Shown here one piece after another: positions 47,697 to 60,989 of a stretch of 64,000 bases of DNA. Numbering within the stretch: the stretch's first letter is position 1; every line of letters begins with the position of its first letter. The position numbers and the translations under genes were made by a program. A model generated the notes under the pieces. That model worked only from the letters and a program-made list of their open reading frames with translations. It was not told the origin of the DNA and ran no database searches. Source of the stretch: Mortierella sp. BCC40632 (lineage: Eukaryota; Mortierellomycota; Mortierellomycetes; Mortierellales; Mortierellaceae). The DNA lies in contig WAEK01000011.1 in the NCBI GenBank assembly GCA_011634665.1, forward strand, positions 93,501-157,500. The letters are read 5' to 3'.

Positions 47697-48488
47697 TTAT
47701 TTCTCCCTTTCTCTCTCTCTGTCCGGCGTCCCTCATTTCCTTTTTTTTCCCCTACTTAGTCCCAGAACCAAAGAGAATCGAATCTGAATCCTCCAGTCAA
47801 CCCTGTCTTTTTTTTTTTTCTTGCTCTTGTTGAGCAGCAAACCGAAAATCCATCAAACCAATCCGTTAGACTCTCTCTCTACCTCTTATTTCCTATTTCC
47901 TCTCATCCACACTCTCGTTCCTCTTTTATTTTTATATATTCGTTTCAGTGGCGGATTGGATATACCCTGGATCCGGGATCAGGCGGGGAACCACAGCCTC
48001 TTTTTTTTTTTTTTATTTTTTCTTTTTTTCTCTCGCTCAATAAACATTTTCTCAAAAAAGCGTAGAGTTTAATCAAAAAAAAAGACCTGCAGAACCTCCA
48101 AGGTCCCTCCACCTTCCTTAATCATCATTTTTTTTTCTGTCTTTCTGTCTTTTTTCTGTCTTTCTCTATCTCTCTCTCTTTCTTTCTTTAATGAGATTCT
48201 AAAAAAAAAAAAAAAAAAAAGTGTGTAATGCTAAAGAGGAACTATGTACAAATAAACCTTTGACCAAAGTCTTTTTTTTTCTTTTTCTTTTTTTCTTCTT
48301 CTCTTTTAGGGGGTATGTTCCTATTCTTGTCTAAAATCGTTCTCTCGAGCCGCGTCCGGTTGGGGAATGTTGTGCAAAAGGAAAAGAAAAAAGATGCTGT
48401 GCAGGTTAGCCATCAAAGGAGAGATAGAGAGATAGATAGATTGAGATAAAGATAGAGATAGAGAGGTGGAAGGAAATGAGCCAACCTC

Positions 48489-48531
<43 letters not shown>

Positions 48532-48542
48532 CTTCTTCTTCT
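47697..48542. other. Convergent 3' spacer (TLG2 / HRI kinase)
   Basis: Low-complexity DNA: CT and T-rich stretches, a GATAGA repeat near 48420-48465 and a (CT)n run near 48491-48523. No gene is seen. Confidence 0.6.
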
Positions 48543-51500
48543 TCAGGTCACAGGCCGCCACAAGAGTTCCTTTTCATATTCCAGCTCCTGGATCCGGTCC
48601 AGTAACGCCTTGTTCTCGGCTCGGATAGCAGCCATGGACTGTTCCAATCGTTTCACCTTCTCACTCTCTTCATCCAACTTCTTCTCCAAATGCTTTTGTT
48701 TCCTTGACTTGGAAGATCGAGAACGCGAAAGTCTCTTGTTTTCTTCCCCTACACCACCAACAATACTCCCCACACTCTCAAGACTTTGTCGTTTGTTCAC
48801 ATCTCGTGCTGTCGGATGACTCGATCCAGTACCACCCGCTGCTTCTCCCTTGGATTCTCCTTCTTCTCCATGAAGAGAACATCGACACCGAGCTTGACAT
48901 CGTTCACAAATAACTCGTGTCGCCAAAGAATTGGACGGATCGGACAAATTGCTAGTAATGACACCCAACCCTTGTCGACTCGTTCGTTTACTCTCCCGCT
49001 TGCCATTGCTTGTACGCGAATTCAGTTCCTTTTCCGACTTGGGTAAACTTTCGCCTGCAGCAAAGCTTTGAATAACTTCGTCATTGTGATCTCCATTCAT
49101 ATCGTCATTGCTTGTCGTAGGACTAGTCCCATGGTGGCCCAGATCTGTACTGGGTGTTGTGATCGGACACGAAAACCCGGGCTGTGAGGGTTCTTCCTTG
49201 TGTTTGCGGATCAAATCAAAATCAAGAATCTCACTCGCTGTAGGCCGCATCTGTGGATCTTCTGCCATCAACCAAAGTACAAACGCCGTTTCTTTGGGCC
49301 ATCGACTCACAAAATCCGGTGGCAATTCTCCATTCCGAAGTGTTCGTAACACGGCGTGTCGTTCCATCAGGGTGGAGAAGGGATGGTAGAGTTCGAAAAA
49401 GATGATGCCCAATGAATAAATATCAGCTTTTTGATCATAGCCAAAGTTGGGTTTCGCCAGTTGTTCAGGTGATGCATACTAGAGGGAGAGTAGAGAAAAT
49501 AAAAAAATAAAAAAAAAACTTGTCAGGACCAAGGACGGCGATTCGAATCAATTGCTCCAACATGTTTCCATTCTTTATGACATACTGTCACCGTGCCAAC
49601 GGCAGTGGTCCTAGTTCGTGATGACCTGGAACCTGTAGTGACTAAAACGAGAGAAAGAAGAAAAGGAAATGGAAACTTTTAGCAATCACATCCCTTGCTT
49701 TCCCTTTGCCAGTCAAGGAAGCATGGGGCAATCAATTATCAATTGAGCAACAGTACCAGCAGAACTATGTCTTCTCAAAAGAGGCTGTCCTGCACCAGGA
49801 GGTCCTGTGGGCGCAGCAGGTTCAGGATTATTGTTCTCCAAGGGTGTACCACCCTCCATGTCTGTGACCAACCCAAAATCTCCAATTTTGGGCACCATAT
49901 TCTCAATACTCTGAAACAACTCTTCCTGTATCTGGTCCTTTGTCAAAGACCCATCCGAGTCCATCTCTGCAAAAGAGTAACCAGAGCCTATCTGGCTGTC
50001 TGAGCCAGTTTTCGCGGCAAGCATTCCCAAGAGGGATTGCGAATCGGGATCGCTCGATCCAGAAGAATGTCGTGGTAGGTTGGTGCGATGATGCTCCGTT
50101 CCTGCAGGCATGCCCAAAAAGATATTTCCTGGCTTGAGATCACGATGGATCATGTCCTGAGCATGAATATAGGCAACACCTTCAACAATGGCTCGAAAAA
50201 TATGTTGGTTGACCGCTGGATCCACGAGATCCGTATGACAGGTTTGTTCCAGAGGAGACCCTGGCGTGCTTTGAGTCTTTTGTTCATTAAAGTTACTCGA
50301 AGATAGTATCCCGAACCGATTGCCCTTACTAGGTCGTTTGAGCCCTTCCCCAGAGGACCTTCTTGGTGCAGTCGAAGGTCGTTCATTTCGATAGACCAAA
50401 TAATCCTGGAGCGTTGTCTGACAAAGTTGCATCTGAATGAACAATGTCAGGTCTCGCGTGACCAATCGTCTTGTGCTGTTGCGAGTATCCCTTTGGACCT
50501 GAGGATTCGCATTCGGACTCGATCCTGGTCCCTTTCGCTGAAGGTCCCTCAAGCTTGGTATTGCAGGGAAGGCGAATGGTCGGTATTCAACATCGTCATC
50601 CAAGGTCGCTAGACGGTGTTCCTTACTCATTGAGTGACCGTATCGGGATCCAAGCCCTGATCCTGAGTAGGACGAAGGCAGGGACCGCTGAATCTCTTCA
50701 ATCGAGGAGGACAGTGCTGAAAGCGAGAGTGAATGACTATGTCGACTAGATCCATAGCTGCTTTTTGAATGAGCCATGTCGCCATCCAATTCTTCCCATG
50801 TCGCAGGGCCTCCTTGGACGTCCTGAGATGCGGCACGAGCTTTGTGTTTCGGATGGTTTCTAACTTTGTTTTGCGCGGAAGGGATACTCTGACTTGTTAG
50901 TGTCGACGATGCCGAGTGGGTTCTCTCCATTTCTTCGCCTTGTGGCTCTTTCAGTGTCGAGGATCGAGTATTCTGGTTCTTGTCATGATGTCCAGCATCA
51001 GACTCATCAAGATCACTCAGTCCTTGACTCGCGTCGCCAAAACAAATGTCGACACCTGCATCGTCGTCTTCATTGTCCAGGCCAAAGACAATTCCCATCG
51101 AAAGATCCTCAGGGTTCTCTGCATGCTGTTCAGCATGGGGCCCAAAGTAATCTATACTCTTTCTTCGGATCGGAGGCTGCGGTGGAATAGAAAGCTCGTC
51201 CTGGAATCCTGTTGCGGTGTTGGTGTACTCGTCTTCGTCTCCATACTCATCGTCATACTCATCCTCTAGGTCACCGTTCGTATCGAAATCGCCACTGCCA
51301 GACTGATACATTGTACGGCGCAAGACAGGATAGTCGGCATGCTCCAACCAAGAAGAATAGTACCGGATAACATTCTTGTGATCCAGTCTTGCCAAAAACT
51401 TGATCTCTCGAAAGATCTTTTCGTATCGAATCTTGGCACCTCCTCGCAGTCGGATCTTTTTGATGGCATACTCAATCCCATCCAGCTTATTTCTGGCCTT

Positions 51501-53270
51501 GAAGACACTCGCGAACCCTCCTTTTCCAAGTTTGCAAATCTCTACAAAGTCGTGCTTGTATCGTGTTGGATCGTTGTCAAACATGTCTCCAAAGGATAAC
51601 GTTCGCATCATTGCTGTTGTAGTAGGAAACGCAGTATTGGGCGTAGGAGGTGTCTGTAGGTGTGCTGGAGACACCATGCCTCTGGAGGGGATAGAGTCCA
51701 GAAAGCTCCGGGGACTGTCCTGTGAAGAGTAATCCCCACGAGAAGTGCCTCTCCGATTAGGGTTCTCGGTTGGAGTAGATGGTGGGGCCATGATCCTGCG
51801 ACTTTCCATCATTGTTTGTTCCTGTTTGATAGAGGTGAGGGCCGATATGACGAGCGAGCGGAAGGCACGCTGGTACGATGATCGGACAGCACTCATCTCT
51901 TCCAGGTACTCTTCGTCAATAATGCCCATGTTACTAAGTGTTTTGCAGATTACTGCATAACGATAGTTTGTTAAAAAAAACTGGAAAAAAAAAATAACGA
52001 CAAGGTTTTATATACGGAACGGTATGCTTCCTTCTACATTGGGAAATTTTGTTCTGTGCAGCGGACATACCGTAGAAAAGCTTGCGATTCCTTTCGGGAC
52101 TTTGGTCGTAGAGAACGCAAAAGTTGTCCAAAAGCGAGACAAGCAAGAGCTTTCCTTGGCGCCTCTTGTTTTCTTGAATACGTTCCTGGTCTCGCTTCCT
52201 TGTCTTTGAGATGACATTAAACGAGTGACCATCGATCGGTCCTTGGTCCGAGTCTGAAAAAGTTTTATATATAAAGAACTTGTCAGTAATGAATTCAAGA
52301 TGAGAGGTTCCTCGTCTCATATGGTTATCTCATTCCTCCTTAGTATTCTCTACTCACCTTCTGTATTCTCCACTCCAGCAAAGTTTTGGAACCGTTCGGC
52401 AGCCTCAACATATCCCTCCATTCCCATGCTTGCGCTGAGTATGGCCTCATCATCGTAGCCCATTGGTGTCAAGAGATAGTTGCCAAGGGGATTGTCCATT
52501 GAGTACTGGCTTCCACTATTCTCGTCTTCACGACCATGTTGTTCATGGTCGCTTCCTTCGTCCTCACTATATTCATGATGCGAGTTCCTTGAATAGTCCT
52601 CGTCGCCAATGACCAGTTCATTGGTAAAGCTAAACATCTCAACTAGGTCAGCTTGACTGTCAAGCAGATCATCTGGGATCCCTTCCACTTGTTGGTCATC
52701 ACTGTTGTCGTCGTGGTCCTCTTCCATCGTGCTTGATCCTTGCCAGAAAAACGACCGGTACGTGGTTTCATGCACCGATCCAGATCCTGAGAGACTGCTT
52801 CCTGTATCTTTCTTGTCTCCATTGAGTTCATGGGAATCAAATTGATAGTCCGAGCTGGATGCCTCAAAGGACGCAAATAGAGTCCCCGACGTCACAGACA
52901 CAGCTCGTGGATGATGAATGGTGGGTTCCGATGTCGATTGATGGACCTTGGACCCATTCACAGGCTTATCTTCTGGTTCCTCGAGATCCGACTCTGAGTC
53001 CGAGTGGAGGGTCATCACCGTGGTGTTTCTCGTCAGTCTTTTAGACCTCCATTCTGGTGAGAGGGCTGATCCAGAGAGAACACCGCTTCGATCTAGTCCT
53101 TCGTATGCTCCATAGCCTTGTCGAAACGATCCAGTACTGTGAGGACCTTCTGAGAGTACTCTTTGCCGAGGAGAGTCTTTCCCAGATGAGTTGTTGCGTG
53201 GAGACCAAATCGGCCTCCTTTCTGTAAAAGTGCGATGGTCTAGCGCCTCATTGGGGCTTCGGTCAGTCAT
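48543..53270 (-). CDS. eIF2-alpha kinase of the HRI class
   Basis: Phosphorylates translation factor eIF2-alpha under stress. Five exons (53270-52358, 52253-52071, 51952-49757, 49641-49586, 49478-48543) join in phase to 1427 residues. A long Ser/Asp-rich N-terminus leads to the HRI-like helical segment (LLLVSLLDNFCVLYDQSPE, KLFYG, ICKTLSNMGIIDEEYLEEM). The kinase begins at LGKGGFASVFKARN with YAIKKIRL as ATP lysine. An insert of about 280 residues follows RYYSSWLEH; the fold resumes at FIQMQLCQTTLQDYL and continues with HRDLKPGNIFLG, KIGDFGLVTDM, GTVTYASPEQL and DIYSLGIIFFELYHPF. A coiled coil closes the protein (KHLEKKLDEESEKVKRLEQS). The RWD and HisRS-like parts of GCN2 are absent, which favours HRI. 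Confidence 0.92.
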
Positions 53271-54263
53271 GGATGGTGCCTTCCTTCCTTCCTTTCTTTT
53301 TTTTTTTTTTTTCTTCCCAGGGAGATTAAAGGGACGCTGGGCTCAACAATGACTTGACGGGGTGCTTGAGCTCTAGATGCAAACACGGATCGAGCCTATG
53401 CGTTAGTGCCGAGATGAGATGAGGGTGTGTGTGTGTGTGTGTGTATGTGTGTGCGGGCGTGTGTTTTTTTTGTTGGCTAGGCAGTAAGTGGCAAGTGGGA
53501 GTGAGGCAAGTTTTGTGCCTGAGAGCGATTTTGTCAGCGACCGTGAGTAGTAAAGAAAAACAACAGAAAGTGCTGTTCAGACTAGATGTGCAGACGAAGG
53601 GGTGAGAGTATCGCAAAGTTGAGTGTGCGAGTGGAAACAGATCAAAGTGGGAATGCGGATGAAAGGGTGGCAAGGGTGGTGGAGGAGAGAAGAGGAGGAG
53701 GAGGAGGGGAGGGGGCAATGTTTTAACGGGCAAGGTGAATGATGTGTTGCACAAAGAGCGGTCTGTCGGTCAGGCCGACTCTCGAAGAGAAAACAGGGTG
53801 TCAAACATTGCATCCACATACACACAATATACAGGGGAGACAAGCGTTTATACCTATCCTTTTTCCCTTTGTCGCCTGTTCCTTGCTATTTTCTTTCTCT
53901 CTCTCTCCCTTTGTCGGTCTTGGGGTGACCCTGTTCGTGGAAAGATTCCAAAGAGACAAGAGACCGGGATTTTTTTTTTGTTTTTTTCTGTACGGTGAGC
54001 TAGGAAAAGCTGGTTGATCCGAAAGGACGTGCTTTGCTGGGGACGTGCTTTGCTGGGGACGTGCTTTGCTGGGGCCACCGATTGAGCAGATCGTGCCGGG
54101 GTAAACTATCGACAGCGGCTGTAGGTCATCCAAGGCAGGCACACTTGTGCTTCCAACACCATGCAGAGCACTCTATGCCGTCGGTTGTAAACTGTGGGCG
54201 AACACCGTGGGAGGAAATGTGTACTCTCAAGGTATCAACGTTCAGTCGCAGCGCAGACTCGTG

Positions 54264-54302
<39 letters not shown>

Positions 54303-55138
54303 CAGGCCAGGTGTAGGTTTCGTTCAATGGGTATCAAAGATGGATTAGATGGAGACAAATAAAGCTAGTATAGTGGGGACGAATTCTAAGAACAAATGCC
54401 AGTTGCGGAAACAAAAAAAAGTCAAGATGAGAATGCGATGGATGTTGCCCCGTTACGGAGCGTGGGGTGAGTGTGGAGTGATGTGGAATGGAATGTGGTG
54501 GACGGGCGGAATGCTGCAAAAAAAAAAAAAAAAAAAAAGGGAACCCGCCGTCGTACATCACGTGTGCTGGGTGTAGTGTCAAGTTATAGCGGCACTTCAG
54601 GCTGTGCGTGTCTCATACCAGTGCTGTTGCCATTCTCCTATTCGCCAGACAACCTGTCAGTCCTTGAACTGAGAAAATGGCATATTGTTGTTGCAAGTCC
54701 AGGGAACAGGTGTTCCTCTACCACCTTTTGCCCCCCCTCTTCTCTCTCCTTCTTAGAAGCATTCTTCATTCCCCAGACGGGCGAGAGTCCTGTGTGTGCG
54801 CCTTTTGTTTATCTTCGTGATCCTTCAGCAGGGGGAGAAGGATGCACATGAACACACTTGATTCCTTTTTCTCCTCCCCTACCCCTTTGTTCTTAACATA
54901 GTCGAAACGGTCATTACCACAGGTGAAAGACGTTCGTAGACCTTTTCTTTTCTTTTCTTTTTTTATGCCATCCTTTCTTGATCTCACAAGAAGCGTTGAC
55001 AAACAAGGAGTGGCCGACATTCTTTTTTTAACATTTTGATGAATCAAGTGTAGAGTGCAGTCAGACAGAAAGGAGAAGGGTATTGAATATCGACAGACTT
55101 TAATTTCTTAGTTTCTGAGATTCTTCCAAGAATCTCTT
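53271..55138. other. 1.9-kb spacer, no gene seen
   Basis: Upstream region of the HRI kinase and 3' flank of METTL5. It has a (GT)n stretch near 53426-53445, a 16-bp triple repeat (54025-54072), an A run near 54267-54297 and another near 54518-54538. ORFs of 70-140 codons here are low complexity. Confidence 0.5.
54025..54072. repeat. 16-bp tandem repeat, three exact copies
   Basis: The unit GGACGTGCTTTGCTGG occurs three times in a row about 760 bases upstream of the HRI kinase start. Confidence 0.9.
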
Positions 55139-56221
<1,083 letters not shown>

Positions 56222-56528
56222 TCAGATTGAGAAGAGCAAAAGGAAAGAAGGGACCAAAAAAAAAAAAAAAAAAAAATCGGAGTGAGTACGAGAGAGAGAG
56301 GTGACCTGTGGGCAATGGCTCAGCCACGGCCAACGAACGAACGACAAGCTCCCTTTTTTTTTTTTTTTTTTCTTTTTTTCCTTCTTTCATGAGACCCTGT
56401 TCAGCAGAGCGGTCATCACTCTTTCTTTCTCGCTGTTGGACCATTCTGAAGCACTCATTGGCGCTCCTCCTCAACTGCAGCACCTACACCTTAGCATTTC
56501 ACAGGAAAAGGTTCATTCACAGGAAGCC

Positions 56529-56917
56529 ATGCGTGTCACTACCGATTCAAAAGTGACCGCTCCCTCTTCCTCTCCTCTTTCACCCCCACCACCAAAGCGG
56601 CGCAAACCCGACCGGAGAACAAGTCTCCTGAATAAACGGGAGGCTGCAATGGCATCCCCAGTATCAAGCTCGGACCTGGACGACAGCATGAATGATAGGA
56701 GTGGCAGAGATAACGAAGACGATGACAAGATCTCTGTTGGATCAGCGTCTTTTCAGACCCCAGTTACCGCTCCTTCACCATCGTCATTTATTTCGGTACG
56801 AAGATCCCCATCAAAGCCGAGCAGAAAAAGGAAAGGAAGGACCAGCAGGCTCCGTAAACTGAAGCAAGAGAAAGCTCTTGAGGGTGATCACCACAACATT
56901 GAGTCTGGTAGGACCAC

Positions 56918-56966
<49 letters not shown>

Positions 56967-58354
56967 TTCAACGCTTGGGCTTGTACCTACAATATGATAA
57001 ATGTGCACTCATGGCCGCCTTGAACGATCATCTTCCAAACAGCCATCATCAAGGATCAGGAATATACCGAATTTCTTGCCTGGCTCAAGCATATGGGATG
57101 CCCCAAAACAAAACTCACGTTGGCCGAGTTTTCAAGTAGTTTTTTTTTTTTTTTTTTTCTCTTGGTGATATGCAGTCATCCTTGTCCAACGAAGGGAGGC
57201 GCACAGCCCTGTGTTCGGTTGTTTGGATTTCAAAAAATGGTGCGATCTGGAAAGGATTAAGAAAGGGCGCTAACTCAATTGCCTTGCCGCTCTGGCTTTT
57301 TAGATACTGGTCGTGGTATGATGGCCACAAAGGATATCAAGGTACAAACTCGTGAGCACTCTATTGTTCGACCTTTCCATCGAGACAGAAAAAACACACA
57401 CACACACAACATAGGCTGCGCATCCAGAAAAAGAATATACAGCGCGGACATCTTTTCTACACTATCGCACTTTCCTCCTTCCTCCCTCCCTTCTCTTTCC
57501 GTTTTCTCACGCATGGGGGGTGGCGTGTGCATGGATCTCGGCAGAGATCAATTCATCTCCACGCCTCTTTTTTACTTTTACTCCGAAGTTTTTGGTTGCT
57601 AATCGTGTGCACTTGTCTTAGGCTGGTGAGGTGATTGTTGAGGTACCTGAACGTAATCTCGTGACGCTCAAGTCGCTGCAAGCCAACTATGGCGCAAGGA
57701 TCAAACGGTACGATGGAGCAAAAAAAAAAAAAATGCTGCCTGGCGAAGTTCCCTCTCCCCCATGGAACATTCATGCAATGCTTCATGATGCTGACTCACG
57801 ATGGTGGCACCTTTTCTTTTCTTTTTATCCGGGAAAAGGTTTGGCAAACCGATCAACTCGCATATGATCATAGCACTTCATATCGCATTGTTGTTACAGG
57901 CACCCGAAAAGTCTGGATGGTTTCCTTACTTGCGATTGCTACCCAAGAAGTTTGATACGATGCCTGTCCGATACCCTCCTGATCTCTTTGAATTGCTTCC
58001 TCAGAGCGCACAAGGTAAGTCACCCTCCCCTCCTCCTCAACCAGTGAATTGAATGATCCAGTGAGCCCGCACGTTTTTTTTTCTTTCTCCTAGGGGACAG
58101 TCGTACCTAACTCCTAATGATCCTTATTTTCTAGCCCATGTCAAGAAGCAGAGAGCCAAGATCGTCTCGGATTACAACTGTGTCGTGGAATTTTTGAAGG
58201 TTTGTGTCGCATAATTTGGAACCCGGTTATTTGGTAGCGTCATGACAAAGAATCTAACCGAGCAAAGTGGGATCTTTTTTTTTTTCTTTCTTTCCTTTTT
58301 CTCACCATTTTATTACCGATCGATATATTTGCATATACTTTCTTTCTTTCTTCA

Positions 58355-58387
<33 letters not shown>

Positions 58388-59890
58388 TTTTTTTTTTTTT
58401 TTTTCATTTTGTTATTTTTCCCGACATAGTCCAATAATGACCTGCTGACCCGCCCAATGACTTATGATGAATATGAGCTTGCTTGGCTTGTCGGTGAGTG
58501 GGACTATCTCTTGACTTTGGATTTCCATTACCATTTGCTTCCATCCCGATCCAGCTACTGAGACCACATCGGTCAAAAAAAAAAAAATCTCAATGATCTA
58601 CAATGTATAGTTAATACTCGTTGCATCTACTTGGATGCTAAGCGACAGAGCGTGGCGGACAATATTGCATTGGCACCCATGCTGGATTTCTTGAACCACA
58701 CTCATGATGCCAAGGTAATTTCTCCTTCTTTCTCTCTCTTTATTTCTGTCGCATTTCATGTGTACCTTTTGCTTCCTTTCTTCTTCTTCTTTGTGGACAG
58801 TATCGAGATGCTTGATTACTAATAGGAGCTTTGGTGCTCTGGAGAGTAGACTGAAGGCAATTTTGATACCAAGTCCAAATCGTACAAGATCCGGACATTG
58901 CTCCCTTACAAGAAGGGAGAGCAAGTGTTCATCAACTATGGACCTCACGACAATTGCTTTATTTTGGTGGTATGATCTCAGACTTTGTTGGAATGAACAT
59001 TTCATTGTTTCTGTTTCCTCAGTGCGATATGATCTGGAAGGCGAAAAGAAGAGGATCAAAGACTGATATCTAGTTTGTTTGTTTTTTTCCGCTTTCTAGG
59101 AATATGGTTTCGTAACAGCTAGCAACCCATACAATTATGTATCCGTCGACAATGACTTTTTGCAGCTTCCTTTCCCAGGAGAGTCCACGAATGCCAAGAA
59201 GGACAAGATGGCGCTCTTGGAGATGGCAGGATACTTTGGGTAGGTGAACGGTAGAACTCTTGTGTTGTGAGCACGGGATATGTTGCTGTTGCTGTTGTTG
59301 TTGTTGCTGTTTTTTTCTTTTCGAGGAGAGGGGTGGAAAATAAGAAATAAGAGATGGAAAGGCAAGATCTAATTTTGTTTCTAAATTGTTTAATCTCTCT
59401 CTCTCTCTCTCTCTCAAAACAGCGACTATGTCCTACACCGGAACGACGTTTCATTCCGTCTTTTGATCGGTATGCGACTAAGACTGATAAATCCATTTAA
59501 CCAGTCATCGGGTGCGACTCAGCATGCGATAGCGAAATGGCATGACGTGGTTAGTGGTGAGTTGGACCAAATCAGTCCCGAGAATGAACAATTGGTTCCG
59601 ATGCATATGGAACGTTTATGTGATGCGATCTTGTCAGATGCAAAGCGTACGCTTGGTTCTTTGGTAAGTTGTCAAAATCTTTTGATGTGAGAGTAGTTCT
59701 ATTTCATTTTTTTTTGTTCCGCATTTGACCTTGTGCATGATTTATTTATTTGTTTGTTTTTATTCTCTTCTCTTTCAAGGCCCGCAAAAAGACAACCTTC
59801 TCAGTGATGCATTTACAACAAGTGTGGATCGAGACTCGGGACATTGTCTTGTCCATTATTGACAAGATTCATAGTCGGGAACCTTTGTGA
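56529..59890 (+). CDS. SET-domain methyltransferase (SETD3/SETD4/Rubisco-LSMT class)
   Basis: Protein lysine (or histidine) methyltransferase of the split-SET class. Twelve exons join in phase to 538 residues: 56529-56907, 57043-57135, 57304-57341, 57622-57707, 57839-58014, 58135-58199, 58430-58493, 58611-58714, 58850-58969, 59100-59239, 59423-59663, 59780-59890. The N-terminus is basic and Ser/Pro-rich (PPPPKRRKPDRR, KPSRKRKGRTSRLRKLKQ) and could act in nuclear import. The SET core has NTGRGMMATKDIKAGE, WFPYLRLLPKKFDT, APMLDFLNHTHD (the NH motif) and QVFINYGPHDN followed by YGF. A C-terminal substrate-binding-like region follows. The substrate cannot be told from sequence. Confidence 0.9.
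56920..56967. repeat. (ATT)n microsatellite in the first intron of the SET gene
   Basis: About sixteen ATT units directly after the first 5' splice site at 56908. Confidence 0.9.
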
Positions 59891-60170
59891 GCGAGCTGGA
59901 CCTTTTCCAAACAAACAAACAAACAGACGAACAAAAGAAAAAAAAATTAATAGCTATACAGCAGTTATCATTATTCGTAGTAGCAGTAGTCATCACTCGT
60001 TTCTCTTTTTAGAAAAGCGCCCTTTTTTTTTTTTTACTTGTACTTTTATGCAATACATATTTCTTCATCTTCTTCATCCCCTTTCATTTCTTTTCTCGTC
60101 AACTTTTTATTTTTATTGGTTTTGATGGCGCAAGTTCAGACAAAAAGTAGGTCGATATTACAAAGGAAGC

Positions 60171-60989
60171 TCAAAAATGTTGATAGTTTCCATTCATCGG
60201 AGTGGACTGATGTTCGAGATCACTGGACTCGAGGTGACCCAAGAAGGCCGACTGGATATCTCCCATCAACACACAAAGACCTGCCAATTCCATCAAGGGG
60301 GAAAAGACAAAATAAGCAATCGTCGTTGTCTGAGCCGCTGGATAAAACGTATACACCAACTTGTAAACCAAGGAAACATCAAAGAGAGCCATAGCCACCA
60401 AGGCAAGCAAAAAAGCACGTCGATGGGCTTGGAAACGTTGATAATACACCCAGGCAGACCAGAGATACCAGAGACCGAGAACCATTAACAAAACCATTCC
60501 AACCTTGCGAAGGATTTGACCCAGGTTCTGATTCGAGGGTGTATTGTTTGGACTGGACAGGACGGCACCAGCAATGACCAGGACGGTTGGGGGCAAGACA
60601 AAAATAGAGGTTTTCACCACAAGGCATCGTTCAAATAGATCAGGAGGCAGATGAGCACCCGTATCATTCGAGCACATCGAAAGACGGACCTTGGGCAAGA
60701 TGGAACCATAGAGTTGTGAGATCAATTTCATCACAAAGACGATGCCGATGGAGAGAAGGACATAGACCGTGATGTAAACACTGAGATAGCTGTCGGCGCC
60801 TGGACCTCCAAATCCATTGTTATCCAATTCTGCGCGCAAGGAGTAGGCGACAACACGGAGGATACAAAAGATGAGGATAAACTTGTAGATTCCCCAATGA
60901 GTGGTGATGTAGCGGTAACCGAATTGGAGCATAAGGAAACCAAATAGGATTGCGGAGACAATCGAGAGAATTTCGTCTGCGGTAGCCAT
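60171..60989 (-). CDS. Multi-pass (about seven-helix) membrane protein, unknown function
   Basis: Single exon of 272 residues from ATG 60989; the frame is open further upstream but only through Phe/Leu low complexity from an A run. Hydrophobic helices are seen at IVSAILFGFLMLQFGY, FILIFCILRVVAYSL, VYITVYVLLSIGIVFVM, SIFVLPPTVLVIAGAV, VGMVLLMVLGLWYLW, AFLLALVAMALFDVSLVY and YFVFSPLMELAGLCVLM. The plan (seven helices, short loops, hydrophilic C-terminus) is shared by fungal RTA1-like and related uncharacterised membrane proteins, but I see no diagnostic motif. No function assigned. Confidence 0.8.
   Translation of the reverse strand: MATADEILSIVSAILFGFLMLQFGYRYITTHWGIYKFILIFCILRVVAYSLRAELDNNGFGGPGADSYLSVYITVYVLLSIGIVFVMKLISQLYGSILPKVRLSMCSNDTGAHLPPDLFERCLVVKTSIFVLPPTVLVIAGAVLSSPNNTPSNQNLGQILRKVGMVLLMVLGLWYLWSAWVYYQRFQAHRRAFLLALVAMALFDVSLVYKLVYTFYPAAQTTTIAYFVFSPLMELAGLCVLMGDIQSAFLGHLESSDLEHQSTPMNGNYQHF

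Noticed and set aside
48543..53270. GCN2 as identity of the eIF2-alpha kinase
   Set aside because: No RWD, pseudokinase or HisRS-like regions are seen; the N-terminal helical segment and length pattern fit HRI.
53401..54600. ORFs of 80-142 codons upstream of the HRI kinase
   Set aside because: Composed of GT, A and CT low-complexity translation; no conserved segment.
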